Source of the DNA: Aporrectodea caliginosa
Taxonomy: Eukaryota > Annelida > Clitellata > Crassiclitellata > Lumbricidae
Length of the DNA stretch: 64,000 bases
Reading direction: 5' to 3'
Assembly (NCBI GenBank): GCA_020284085.1
Contig: JACEVL010000953.1
Span: 233,188-297,187, forward strand
Translations under genes and position numbers: made by a program
Notes under the pieces: model-generated
Databases searched by the model: none
What the model saw: only the letters and a program-made list of their open reading frames with translations
Told to the model about the DNA's origin: nothing
In this document: positions 10,665 to 22,172 of the stretch, in pieces
Numbering within the stretch: position 1 is the first letter of the stretch
Layout of the letters: every line of letters starts with the position of its first letter

Positions 10665-10805
10665 TAGTGACGACACTAACCCTAACCCTGACCATAACCG
10701 ACTCTCACGACGCCTAACCTTACCCTAACCAACTCTCACGACTACCTAACCCTGACCCTAACAGGCACTCACGAAACCTACGCACTCAGATTCTAAATCT
10801 TTACC
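10665..10805. repeat. Degenerate CCCTAA-containing spacer segment
   Basis: ACACTAACCCTAACCCTGACC and CGACTCTCACGACGCCTAACC-like units. The same segment with its flanks (GGCATGCTSCG, GTACSATGTTTTCTA) recurs inverted at 39220-39440, so it is a dispersed sequence and not a telomere. Confidence 0.7.
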
Positions 10806-10909
10806 CACATTGAATGGTGGGGGACTCATTATTACTATCATTATCACTGTGTAGCCGGTATTTGACTGTTTTCGTTTGGAGGAGTTTTTTCCTACTTCTT
10901 ATCTAAGAC

Positions 10910-11800
10910 TACGCCATTCCATTTGTCCTAGGAAGATTTAACTCCACAAGTCATTTGGTCCCTCGAAAAAACTCCCTCAGTCAATTTGTCCTAGGAAGAA
11001 TTAACTCCCCAGTCTCTAAGTCCTAGGAAGAATCAACTCCCCCAGTCAATTTGTCCTAGGAAGATTTAACTCCCCAGTCAATATGTCCTAGGAAGATTTA
11101 ACTCCCCCAGTCAATTTGTCCTAGGAAGAATTAACTCCCCAGTCAATATGTCCTAGGAAGAATCAACTCCCCCAGTCAATATGTCCTAGGAAGATTTAAC
11201 TCCCCAGTCAATATGTCTAGGAAGATTTAGGAAACTCCCCAGTCAATTTGTCCTAGGAAGAATTAACTCCCCAGTCAATATGTCCTAGGAAGAATTAACT
11301 CCCAGTCAATATGTCCTAGGAAGAATTAACTCCCCAGTCAATATGTCCTAGGAAGAATTAACTCCCCAGTCAATTTGTCCTAGGAAGAATTAACTCCCCA
11401 GTCAATTTGTCCTAGGAAGAATTAACTCCCCAGTCAATATGTCCTAGGAAGAATTAACTCCCCAGTCAATATGTCCTAGGAAGAATTAACTCCCCCAGTC
11501 AATATGTCCTAGGAAGAATTAACTCCCCCAGTCAATTTGTCCTAGGAAGAATTAACTCACCAGTCAATATGTCCTAGGAAGAATTAACTCCCCAGTCAAT
11601 TTGTCCTAGGAAGAATTAACTCCCCATTCAATTTATCCTAAGAAGAATCAACTCCACTGGAGTGTCAATTCACCAACAGGAGTGTTTTAGTCCTAGTAAC
11701 AATACACTCCATCGGTCAATTATTCCTAGTAAGAATTAACTCCACGATTCAATATATCCTGGGATAAATAGACTCCGGAGTGTTTAAAAGGGGGAGTCTA
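10910..11800 (-). repeat. Right minisatellite arm, inverted
   Basis: About two dozen units of the same 32-34-bp repeat as the left arm, in reverse orientation (CCTAGGAAGAATTAACTCCC then CAGTCAATATGT). Units in the middle are most uniform, while the outer ones drift. Confidence 0.9.
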
Positions 11801-11814
11801 TTCAGCCTACTACA

Positions 11815-12110
11815 CCGGCGCATCGTTCACGTCATACGGTTGCCTATCTGAACGCTAACGTGCCAGAGTTAATTGAACCGGAGAACTGGCCACCGAACAG
11901 TCCGGATTTAAACCCGGTTGACTATTCGATCTGGGGTTGTCTTCAGCAACTGGTCTATCGTGAACCGATACGTGACGTTGAACATTTGAAAGAAGTGATT
12001 CTTTGCTGCTGAGCTGAGATACACTGGTGGATTCAGCCATCGATCAGTGATCGTCTCGTGTTGACGCAGTCATTAAAGCACGTGGTGGACATATTGAGCA
12101 TTTTTTGACT
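11815..12110 (+). pseudogene. maT-like transposase, C-terminal part
   Basis: Continuation of the transposase after the insert: HTVAYLNANVPELIEPENWP, PNSPDLNPVDYSIWGCLQQL (third aspartate in NPVDY), then a stop in ILCC. After a further frame change it reads VDAVIKARGGHIEHFF, the usual C-terminal block of this family. Stops and shifts show that the gene was already decaying apart from the insertion. Confidence 0.82.
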
Positions 12111-12850
12111 GATGGTAAATTCACTCAAGATATTAATTGTTAGTACTAAGTGATTGTTTAGAATTGACATCTTCAGTTTCAGACTTTTGATTTTTCTTGC
12201 AGTTTTATGGCAAGAAAATGGCACATCGAATATTAAGAGCATTATCTCAAAACGTCGTAATAGTATCTCGTAGATATTTTTCCGGAATGATAAAATAGAT
12301 AATTATCTTCAAACTGATCTATTGGACAAGACTATCAGATAAAAATTGTTCAAGTTATAAGGCGTCGAAGTTCTTGCATTCCTACCAAATTCAGGCTCGC
12401 TTAATGTCTAACGTGCCAGAGTTCTCATCAAACGCCGTCGGAATTAGTAGGCTAAATCGACAACCTATATAACAAGCGTCATAGAGGGGATAAACTTATG
12501 TAGTAGGGTGTTTTTATGGTACATGTGAAATTTTCAACTCAAAGATTTTTATCGGCCAGGTCAATTTATCATGCCAATTGATGTGTAGACTCCATATCCG
12601 AATTTAGAGCCTGATAGGTGAGCATTTAGGACTTGCTCAAGGCGACCGAAATTGTAGGAACCCGGTTGCATTATGATTATAGGCATTCAATTGTCGATTT
12701 CAATACATGCCAGCCTTAGACCCCTTCTTTGTGGCCGGTTCCCAACTAATACATATTCATGATGATGGCGTAACTGATCTCTTGTTGTTTATGTCACTGA
12801 CCTCGTGTTGCAACTGGCAGGTAATGGTGGTTTTTATTAATGCATCATAT
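12111..12850. other. No gene recognised
   Basis: The first part may contain the 3' end of the maT-like element. I found no clear terminal inverted repeat or other feature. Confidence 0.4.
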
Positions 12851-12895
12851 CGCAGGTAAGATGGCAAAATTGACTAGAAAACGGCTGACATTTGG

Positions 12896-14885
12896 TTGAT
12901 AGGCAGTACTGAAGATCACTTCGGTTATGCGAGACTACATACACGAGGAGAAGTTCTCAAGGTGCTGTTCAATTTCTATACACTAAGAAATCAGAGTCTG
13001 GATGACATCGTGAAAGAAACGGTGGCTATAGTACTTCCAATTTGGGAAAGAGCTCGGATTCAAACGAGGGCTAAGAATCATGTTTGGAATCAGCTGCGAC
13101 ATCTTCATTAGGAATGGCAAAACCTCAAAAAATATTTCGAGGAAGTCAGAAACTGAAGACGGAAAACGGGATTCTTTCAAGGATTCCCTGCAGGACCTCT
13201 TTGACATTGAGCATAGATGCCATGACAATAATTGAGCAAAGATGCCATGGCAATAATTAAGATAGATGAGGTTCGGCAGTTTTTGAAAGCACAGCGTGAA
13301 AAAGGACGACGTGGTTCCATGGCAGGCATTGATGTCAAACTTGCAAAGCAAGAAGAGAGAGCACTGGCAAGATCAGCAGCACTTGCAGAGCCTGAGGAAC
13401 GTTATCGTGATAGCACAGCTGTATATAGCTACGGACGTTTCTCTGTAGGAAAAGTCATCTAAGGAAGAGGCGTCATCAGATAGATCAGAAAAAGAGCCAA
13501 AACCTTCGACGTTTGCTTGGCCACCAAAGCGACGAATGGGAACTATCTCTGTAGTTACTCGTGATGTTGAAGCAGATCTAGATCGCACCAAAACCAGCAG
13601 CAGGAAGGCCTCTCACATTTTGTCTGCTCTCGCAGCATCCAATCTATATGCAGCACCAGCTGGTGAGTTGATGATCAGTCCTTCAGGGCTCCACCGAGCT
13701 AGGAAAGATAACCGTGCAGCCCTAGCAGCAGAAATTCGCGAATCCTTCGATCCGAAGATTCCTCTTACTCTTCAATGGGAAGGCAAGATCATGCCAGATG
13801 TTACAGGGACAGGACGAGGGTGTGTTGATCGCCTTCCAATAATGGTATCTGGCAAGGATGTGACCAAGCTATTAGCCATCCCCAAACTCCAATCTGGGAC
13901 AGCTGCCGTCATTGCAGATGCATGTTTGGCCGAGATCAGAAGTTGGGGATTGGAAGACAGAATCGTGGCCATGTGTTTTGAGACAACGGCAAGTAACACG
14001 GGTTGTAAGGGCGACGTATGCATCAAGCTGTAAACCTTTGCATTGGAGCAACTGAGTACTGAATATCACAAAGACGACTACAAAGAGCTACCAGAGCTAA
14101 CAGTCCACCAAACGGAATAAAGTTCAGGTACCCAGGGGCATTTCACCGCGCGCGTTGGATGGCACGTGCGATCTATGCGATCAGGATGTGGCATTTCAGA
14201 GATCAATTTTCCATTCAACAACACCAGAGCACAGAGAGGTCTTCTCGACAATCCTACTCTCAAAAGGTGTGGAATCATTTACTTCGAGTGTCACTTTCTG
14301 TGACAACAACTTACGTGAAGTACTGGTTCACCTGTACCTCACCCAATGAAGCCCCAAAGAACGATCTGGAATTCTTGAAGGCAATCCATACTTACCAAGA
14401 TAAGGAAGTCTCACAGGTCGCCACAACAGCATTTTCCCGACACCTTTGGTATTTGTCGGAGACCAAGGTTGGCCTCAACCTTTTTGACGATGCAGTCACC
14501 GTCGACGAAAAGCAGTGCATGGTCTACAGCATGCGAAACAATCAGGAATCTGATCAACATCCAAAATCCTTCCTCCGATACATAATCCACCTACAAAAGC
14601 ACTACCCGACTTCTTCACCACTTCAACCACCAAAATATTCCAGATCTTCGGATTGGATGACTCTTTTCTTGATCGAGACCCGCAACAATGGGAGTCTGAA
14701 CAATCATACAATGAGGCAAAGACATCATATCCGCCCTAAGCGTGACGAACGATTTGGCGGAGACACGAGTGGCTCTCATGCAGTCCTTCAACGAAGCTCT
14801 TGTCAGAAACGAGGAAGTGAATCAGTTTTGTTCTGCAAATGGTCGAGTACCATCGAAACTGATTCCCAAAAGCACTAAAGGGAAT
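12896..14885 (+). pseudogene. Decayed transposase-like gene (RNase H-type family)
   Basis: Three successive frames carry blocks I associate with a large family of uncharacterised, transposon-derived invertebrate proteins. The first block reads RGEVLKVLFNFYTLRNQSLD and ERARIQTRAKNH, then DSLQDLFDIEH. The second reads IDEVRQFLKAQREKGRRGSM and VKLAKQEERALARSAALAEP. The third reads KASHILSALAASNLY, HRARKDNRAALAAEIRESF, PLTLQWEGKIMPD, DRLPIMVSGKDVTKLL, GLEDRIVAMCFETTASNTG. The last reads HLWYLSETKVGLNLFDDAV and NDLAETRVALMQSFNEALV. The DRxVxMCF(E/D)TTASNTG block looks like an RNase H-fold core. There are at least four frameshifts or stops and a 30-bp tandem duplication at 13208-13267. It may be a hAT-like transposase or a host gene derived from one. 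No terminal repeats were found. Confidence 0.6.
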
Positions 14886-16533
14886 AAGTAAATGACAATT
14901 AACCGACAGTATTTTCTTTGATTTTGCCTTATAACTTATGTTTAAGTGCTGAAATTTGTGTTTTATCTTTGAAAATTGCAATGTATCACGTCGGTCTCTA
15001 AGTGATAATTCTACCGGGGCTTTGAGCAAGTTCTAAATCTTTTCCGATTTTCCTCTAATTTGGCATTTGACAATGGTTTTCAAGGTGGAACACAAAAACA
15101 AACTGGCCGATATTAATTTTGAAACTTCAATTTCTAGACACACCCTATTATGTAGTGTCAATCCAACTAAGATTGGCCATAGCCTATATTGTACCAAATC
15201 TATGTAGGTCACTGAGACATAGGAACGTTTTATGGCAAACCAATAAACAAATTTGGAGTTCACCGTTTCTTTGCCCTTGCAGTTGCAAGTCATATTCCGA
15301 TTGAAACCATTGTCAGGTAGGCCTACCTCATTAAGAAATGGTCTTTTTTCTATCCCACTGTGTGTTAAATTGTGCTTATAAAACAAAGTTTATTGGGCTT
15401 TCCGTGTGTTTGATTGCCAGGGCTATATTTCTAGGTGACGTAGTATTATATGAATAATTGATGATTAGAGACTTTGTTCAAGAAAAGACGCGGAGCTTGA
15501 GAGACGCCGCGCTTTGTGATCGGTTGTGGCTTTTGAGGACACTGTGCAATGGCCAAAATCATCATCGCATTTGCTTTAAGTTTGAGATAGGTAACAAGGT
15601 TCGCAGTGTGAATAGTCAGCAGTTCGTCTAGTGACGTTCAAAAGTTGCTGATTGGGCGATATTTGTAGTGGAACTCCGCCACTAGTCGTAGGCCTACTCT
15701 GCTGGTGCCAGTCCCAGGGCTGGATGAAATACAAGACACAGGACGGCGACGCTAGTGATCTTTGTTATCACATTGTGTCGTTAAACTGAAACTACTACTA
15801 GATTTGTAGTGGCTATACTTTAAAACGTTTGAATTTATGTTTGCTTTGAGAACTGGTTGTCATAACAAGATTAAAGAATAAAGATGATATTATACTGAAA
15901 GAAGTGAAATTTGAAGTAATTTATGAGACTATTGTGACTCTCTAAGAAATATTAGACGATAAGGCACAGAACAGAGCTGAATCCTGGAATTTAGACACTG
16001 AAGCTACATTGTTAGTTATTGACAGCTACCAACATATAAGCCCTATACATAGTCCGACTGATAGTTCGGTTACGGCTAATAGTCAGTGAGTCTATACAAG
16101 GAGTAGGCCTATAGAGACGGTTTCTGACAACCATATTTTAAAACATTACATTGCTGTCATTAGCTTATTCAAATGTGATGAGTTTCTGTTAATATGTCGT
16201 GTTGGAGTCGCACATAAGACGAAGGAAGCGAATGTGTAAAACAGCGTGGTTTCAACTTGTAGATGAACATGAAGCGAACTTTAGAGTGATTGACCTGCGC
16301 ATTCGATGTTGCGAGAGACGAGGGTTGCAACGACAGAAGTCAAAGACAGCGGCTGGTTCACCAACCACCAAGTCTGAGCTTTTGAAGACGTAAGAGAGAT
16401 GTTTTAAGTTTTTAACATGTCGCGATATATTATATTCGTTTTATTGATAAAAACAATCTGACAAAAACGCAGAAATGTAGACATTAACCATACGTTTCAC
16501 AAATAAATAAATAACTGGTTGAGTGCATTATAC
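14886..16533. other. No gene recognised
   Basis: Short frames only. Segment 16290-16533 keeps patchy similarity to 56685-56863. It lies next to the paralogous lectin exons, so it probably is conserved intronic flank of a duplicated gene. Confidence 0.45.
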
Positions 16534-16721
16534 CTAGATCTCGGAGTATCTCAGTAGTAATCTGTATTTCTTGAGTGTTGATGATAACTGCCAGTTGTGC
16601 GTTGTTATGCAACTGCCTGCATCTTTGTTGAGCTGTGTTCCAGTTTACTCTGTCACTGAGAACGGCGTAGCATTTATGAAATCCAGCGACACCGTAGTTA
16701 AAGCCATTTGGACAATGGCGA
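16534..16721 (-). CDS. C-type lectin middle exon (N-terminal half of domain), locus 2
   Basis: A 188-nt open exon on the minus strand. It follows acceptor TATTTCAG, starts in phase 2 and encodes RHCPNGFNYGVAG, HKCYAVLSDRVNWNTAQQRC and HNNAQLAVI. It ends at donor CTAG|GTATAATG in phase 1. Length, phases, cysteines and splice sites are the same as the exon at 56864-57051, and about three quarters of residues match. The CPxGF and KCY blocks are the N-terminal hairpin of a long-form C-type lectin domain, and the later cysteine is the first of the conserved pair. It has no lesion. It should splice to the exon at 8918-9227 (frameshifted), and the nearest upstream stalk exon in the same orientation is 29724-30375, which carries a 10-nt deletion. 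So the exon is intact but the gene is doubtful. Confidence 0.82.
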
Positions 16722-16794
16722 CTGAAATAGAAGCAGAGACAAGACGTGGTGGTTACATTTACTTACTTAACTTTAATAAGCTGTGTGCCCAGTG

Positions 16795-16872
16795 TGGGTG
16801 GTTAATATTTTTGGTAGATTGGTATGGTAAACTATCGGTTGCGTTGCGTTGGAACAGCAGCAGGCCTATTAG
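16795..16872 (+). pseudogene. Short LINE reverse transcriptase fragment
   Basis: The plus strand reads FLVDWYGKLSVALRWNSS. This matches ILVDWYSKLSVAVRWNSS of the LINE at 22978-27901. Both ends are truncated and no target duplication is visible. Confidence 0.7.
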
Positions 16873-18736
16873 GGTGGCAGTGAAAAAAGTATTTTTCATA
16901 ATTCCAGGGACATCCACCAGTTCTGTTCCTATTGGTAGTGGAAACTCGTCTGCAAAATCTTTTTAAAATATTCCATTATTTGGGGGTGCCACATGACAAC
17001 TTAAAATTTGCATATAACATTATGCGTCATTGAAGCCGTAAAAATCACTCTTTATTATTTTCAGGAGCTGAATGAAAGTTAAACACCTCTAGAGTCTATT
17101 ATCTGATTACTGTAATAATTATGTTATGAGTGTTATGTACCATGGATTGTTGGATACCTTATTCTCTCACGATTGGTTTTATAAATCAACTGATTAAATA
17201 ATAAATATATAAATTAGAACAAAATGGAGCTGAGATGTAAATAAATAATTTTAATTTTAAAACAATTTTCTGGACTTCTATACATTTAAGGCTTTCCTAA
17301 GCTTAATTATTTATTTTTATCTACTTACACTATCCCACAATATCCATACCGATTTCAAATTAATCCACAATTTTGTAATTCCGGAAAAGCACTTCCTATC
17401 AAAAGCAAATAATAATATTTTTCGAAACAAATAATATCTTGCTAAAGTTTGGTCTCAGGTCAGAACATATCATTATAGCCTATTAGAAAATCAGATTATT
17501 AGCAACTAACTTATGTACAAGTTTAAATTATTTTGTTAGTTTTTTCAAATATTAGTTTGCAAGAAAAATCTTAAAATACATAATACCCACACTTAGTCTA
17601 GTCTAATGTATACAAAGTATCTGATCTCTTTATTTACTTGCTTGTTTTCAGAACTTTTTAATTGGAAACTGACTAGGATTCATTCATTTCATTCCGAGAA
17701 TTTATACAGCTCCCCTTCAAGGAGCCCACACAGAGGTGTTCAAAGGATGGCATGTTCAAAATCCTCTAGCAGATCTGATACAGAAATCTGCCTTGTTGGA
17801 TTCCCCAATGACTCAATCAATAGTGCAAGGCTGCCTTCATGAAAACAGACTTACAGGCGTTTTATTTGTTAAAACTCAATGGCAAAACTGTTCGCGAAAA
17901 TGCACGCATGACAATTATTGGAACAGTTGCGGCTGTTTGAAGTAACGCTCACTTGCCTATGACTACAATGCAACATGCAATCGGGAGGCTTGAGAAGATC
18001 TACAGTGAGTGGAGGAATTCACAAACGGCAGCATGGATAGGTGAAGAAACACAGAAAGTCAAAGAGTAAAAGTTTTGTTGAATAATTAGAGTAAGCATTT
18101 AATATTTCACATTCTGATGCGGAAGTGTCAAATAAAAATAACGAGGACAGAGCATTTCTGCAGGCTCAGCTTGGAGATGGAAGGATGTCAAGTTAAATGG
18201 CACCAGTGGATAACAAGTTGAAGAACAATATGCAGAGAAACAAAAGAGAGACACGATGAAATTAAGGCAAGCATTTATCAAGAGACATTGAGACAATCTA
18301 TTACTGCTACTCCAACGGCCAGGTCCAACGGTATTAAAACAGCAGCCGAGTTATTTAAATCTGATTCTTCAGATCGTGATAACTGTGATATAGACTGCGT
18401 CGAAAACTCTGAGTCTGTTGACGAAGCAGAAACATCAAAGATTAAAAGACCTCGCCCAAAGAATTTGTATGAGTCCGCAAGTAGCAGCAGCTCTTGATCG
18501 AATGAAGGTCAGCGATAATAATGCGTAGAAACAGAACAGCATCTAGTTTGAGTGTCAGCAAACTGAACAAAGATGAGTGTGGTGAATGAGAGGACAGAAA
18601 GGGGATTGGCACTGATCCGGGAATGCAATCAAATGCTGACCAGGGATGAAGGTATAATCAGGCCATGTTCCAGGTGATGTCCGAGCATCGAAAAAGTTTC
18701 CGGACCCCAAGAAGTCAACGGTGACTAAATAGACCA
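16873..18736. other. No gene recognised
   Basis: AT-rich, with small frames. A serine- and acid-rich frame at 18288-18497 (ending YESASSSSS) has no recognisable domain and no start or splice context, so I do not call it. Confidence 0.4.
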
Positions 18737-21228
18737 CTAAATATTTTAACGGGGATGTTAATACGGCTTATAATCTATTCATAACTCAATATAAAAATGT
18801 TTATGACAAATCCTTTCCACAAAATTCAGGGAAGAGTCGAAGTAAACTAATTATAAAAAAACCTTGGGTGACGCGGGGCCTCCTTAAATCGAGTAAGAAA
18901 AAGGAGCAGTTATATCTGAAATATATAAAAAATCCTAGTGAAATTAACAGAAACAAATTTGTAACATATCGGAATAAATTTAAAACAATTCGAATAAAAG
19001 CTGAGAGATACTATTACGCGACTGAATTTGATAAGTGCAGAAACGATCTTAAGAAAACCTGGAGCCTAATAAGATCGATAGCTAATATGGGACAGCGCGA
19101 TACAACCATTGTATCGCTTACCGTCAATGGCACTAGGATTGATGATGCGGAAACTATAGCAAATAAACTCAATAATTATTTTGTGAGCATCGCTCAATCT
19201 TTGGATGACAAGATACCCGACTCTCTGGGGACATTTATGAAATATATGAAACCCCCTCCATTGCAGTCCTTTGGTTTAATTTTGACATCACCTAGTGAAA
19301 TCTTAAACCTAAGTCAATCCATACGCACAACGCATAGCAAGGGTATGGACGATATTGACCCCTGTATTGCGAGCTCTAATATTGACTGCATTGCCCAAAC
19401 GCTTGCCGAGCTAATTAACTGTTCCTTCACTACAGGCGTCTTCCCGCAATCCCTAAAAGCTGCAAAGGTAATACCAGTTTATAAAAAAGGCGAAAGAGAC
19501 AATCTGACAAATTATCGTCCGATTTCAATCCTTCCTTACTTTTCAAAAATATTTGAGAAAATAATGTATAATAGACTATATGACTTTGTAACGAAAACTG
19601 ACATCCTTTTTCCCTCGCAGCATGGCTTTCAGTCAGGTCACTCCCCATATATATGTCCTTGTTATCTATGCAAGATAGAATCTCGAATGCTATAGAAAAT
19701 AATGAATATTCCCTAGGCATATTTTTCGATCTGGCAAAAGCTTTCGACACTGTAAATCATAAAATCCTATTGCATAAATTAGAAAATTATGGTATACGTG
19801 GTATGCAGCTCAGTTGGTTTGCCAGCTATTTGGATGGACGCCAACAATGTGTCGAAAATAACGGCAAACGCTCCACTTTAAAAAATATTCTATATGGAGT
19901 TCCTCAAGGTTCTAATCTAGGGCCCCTGTTGTTCCTCCTCTATATTAATGACCTCCCGAACGTTTCCAATCGTCTGTTCTTCATCTTGTTTGCCGATGAT
20001 ACGAACGTTTTTTATTCCCACACTTGCATAAACACCCTGTTTCAAATCGTAAACGTGGAACTTGCACTCGTTGCCGAATGGTTTAGAGCCAATAGATTGT
20101 CGTTAAACTTGGAGAAAACTAATTATATCTTGTTTAAATCGCATAGGAAAAAAATCCCACTGGGTCAATTCGAGTTAAAAATTAATAATAATTCTCTTAC
20201 AGCTGTTGACTCTACTAAATTCTTAGGTGTCTACGTTGATTGTCATTTGACATGGAAAGAACACATAGCCTACATTGCATCAAAAATAGCAAAAAATATT
20301 GGAGTGATAGCACGGACTGCATACATTTTGCCCTCTAATATTAGAATTAAACTGTACTATTCGTTAGTATATCCATACCTCTCTTATTGTAATATAGTAT
20401 GGGCTTCCACATATGCTACTAGATTACACAGATTAAATGTTTTGCAAAAGAGAGCTGTCCGTCTGGTTGCAGGGGTTCCATATGGCTCTCACACTGCTCA
20501 CATCTTCACAACCCTTAAAATTTTAAAAATTGACCAAATTGGCATTTTTCAAATTGGGGAATTTATGTATCGTTTTGACCGAAACCTTCTGCCTTCTATT
20601 TACAAACATTACTTTCAACTCTCATCTCAGATCCATCCGTATTTTACTAGAAACTCTAGCTCTTATCGCCGCACCTATGCCCGCACGAATACACGTCTCT
20701 TCTCTATTAAATCAATTGGAGTAGTGATCTGGGAAAAAATTCCTATGGAAATTCGCTTATCCCCCAGCATCTGGGTATTCAAAAAGAAATTAAGCACCTA
20801 CCTTATACAATTTACTGTATTACAAACGACCTTGTCTGACCTTTCGCCTGATTCTTGTGCATGGTAGCTAGTTAAGTATTTTTGTTTTATATTGTATATT
20901 GACTCAACTGTGTTGAGCAACTGTTTCAGTTTCGCTTTCCTTTTCTTGTTTTCCTGTTTTTGGTTGATTTAGTTTTTTTCTGTTTTTTTTACTTTAACAT
21001 TCACTTGGTCACTGCAAGTATGTTTTCAATTATAATCTTTCTTTTAAGGCCACCATTAATTTTCTAATGTAATCTGTAATTTGGTGTCCCTACTTAGCGG
21101 GATTCTTTATCCCTTTAGGGCCTCCTTTTTTGTAGCCGTGTTGAAATTTATATGTAAACCTGATGATTTTGTTAATTTGGTTGCAAAATAAACATGTTGA
21201 TTGATTGATTGATTGATTGATTGATTAA
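18737..21228 (+). mobile_element. 5'-truncated non-LTR retrotransposon (CR1/L2/Jockey-like group)
   Basis: Coding begins in the region between endonuclease and reverse transcriptase (FNGDVNTAYNLFITQYKNVY). It continues through KVIPVYKKGERDNLTNYRPI, LGIFFDLAKAFDTVNH, YGVPQGSNLGPLLFLLYIND and the catalytic FADDTNVF, then RLSLNLEKTNYILF, STKFLGVYVDCHLTW and a C-terminal thumb region to about 20867. No RNase H domain is seen. One lesion, a 2-bp excess in a TATATATG run near 19650, shifts the frame before MSLLSMQDRIS. The 3' UTR ends with AATAAACATG and a (GATT)n tail. This tail type and the missing 5' half are the usual result of target-primed reverse transcription. A second 3' end of the same family lies at 51788-52252. 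Confidence 0.9.
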
Positions 21229-21495
21229 ACAAACTGACAAGGTTGAATAATGCTCACAAGTACTATTTTAGACATAACAATTTAAAATTTACTTCCTGTT
21301 ACACAAAGTACGAACAATATTGATAATATTAAGACACTGTTAGGAATTAACCTAATAAGTGGTTATTATTAATAAGGAATTGATTTTAAATGTTTTATTA
21401 CAGCAACTATTAAAGATTACAGTGAACTGAATAATAGCGGAACATAAGCAATCCGATTACAATAAAGTTAACTATGACGATGACGACATTGGCAA
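21229..21495. other. No gene recognised
   Basis: AT-rich spacer between a LINE tail and simple repeats. Confidence 0.4.
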
Positions 21496-21562
21496 ACTGG
21501 AAATAGTAGTAGTAGTAATAATAATAATTATACTGATGATGATGATGATAATAATAATAATG

Positions 21563-21630
<68 letters not shown>

Positions 21631-21683
21631 TGGAAATAGTAGTAGTAGTAATAATAATAATTATACTGATGATGATGATGATG

Positions 21684-21724
<41 letters not shown>

Positions 21725-21746
21725 TACCTCGGGCAAAAAAAAAAAA

Positions 21747-21827
<81 letters not shown>

Positions 21828-21830
21828 TAT
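21496..21830. repeat. AAT/GAT trinucleotide arrays
   Basis: Two successive copies of a block (ACTGGAAATAGTAGTAGTA, then AATAAT, then ATACTGATGATGATG, then a long AAT run) start near 21496 and 21628. A third AAT run follows TTACCTCGGGCAAAAA at about 21723. Long frames of repeated Ile, Tyr or Asn here are artefacts of the repeat. Confidence 0.9.
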
Positions 21831-21984
21831 CCACATACTTGTTCCAACGTATATCTCTAGTCATACAGCGCTTTAACGCTGTTGCAATCTGCGGTACCTT
21901 TGCCAGCCTATTGCCCGAGCCCGAGGAGTTCTAACCGTTCCAGACTTTTATCATTTTAATTAATATTGAAGTCCCTGAGAGATC

Positions 21985-22029
21985 ATGTTTACCTCGGGGC
22001 AAAACAAAAAAAAAATAAATAAAAATAAA

Positions 22030-22092
<63 letters not shown>

Positions 22093-22172
22093 CTTCTCCA
22101 GCAGTCTCCGGACTTTTTAGGCCACCTGAGGGATCCTTGATACCTCGGGTAAAAAAAATAATAATAATAATA
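21985..22172. repeat. AAT arrays preceded by TACCTCGGG
   Basis: Two further AAT runs (about 22020-22092 and 22155-22172), each immediately preceded by TACCTCGGGG/T and an A run, as at 21723. The shared left junction suggests the 3' ends of a retroposon family whose A-rich tails seeded the arrays. Confidence 0.65.

Larger units (their letters stand above)
10123..11814. mobile_element. Palindromic minisatellite-bearing DNA element inserted in transposase gene
   Basis: The insert begins TGTAGGAGGCTGAATGCA and ends with the near-complement AGTCTATTCAGCCTACTACA. It is flanked by CCGG on both sides (10119-10122 and 11815-11818), and the transposase frame is continuous if it is ignored. The left arm (about 10275-10575) holds about nine units of a 32-34-bp repeat. 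The right arm (about 10910-11800) holds about two dozen units in inverted orientation, each with a CCTAGG core. A spacer with degenerate CCCTAA words separates them. There is no coding frame. TGT...ACA ends with a 4-bp duplication recall Ginger-like or other integrase-type elements, but that placement is inference. The element is non-autonomous. Confidence 0.85.

Noticed and set aside
10665..10805. Interstitial telomere array
   Set aside because: CCCTAA words are few and degenerate and are embedded in a longer dispersed sequence that recurs at 39.2 kb.
10275..11800. CRISPR-like direct repeats
   Set aside because: Units are contiguous with no unique spacers, the two arms are inverted, and the context is a eukaryotic transposon. 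No cas-type genes.
16571..16966. 131-codon plus-strand frame
   Set aside because: Antisense to the lectin middle exon for its first half; its end contains the short LINE fragment.
18288..18497. Serine- and acid-rich 69-codon frame
   Set aside because: Compositionally biased, no domain, and no conserved copy in the window.
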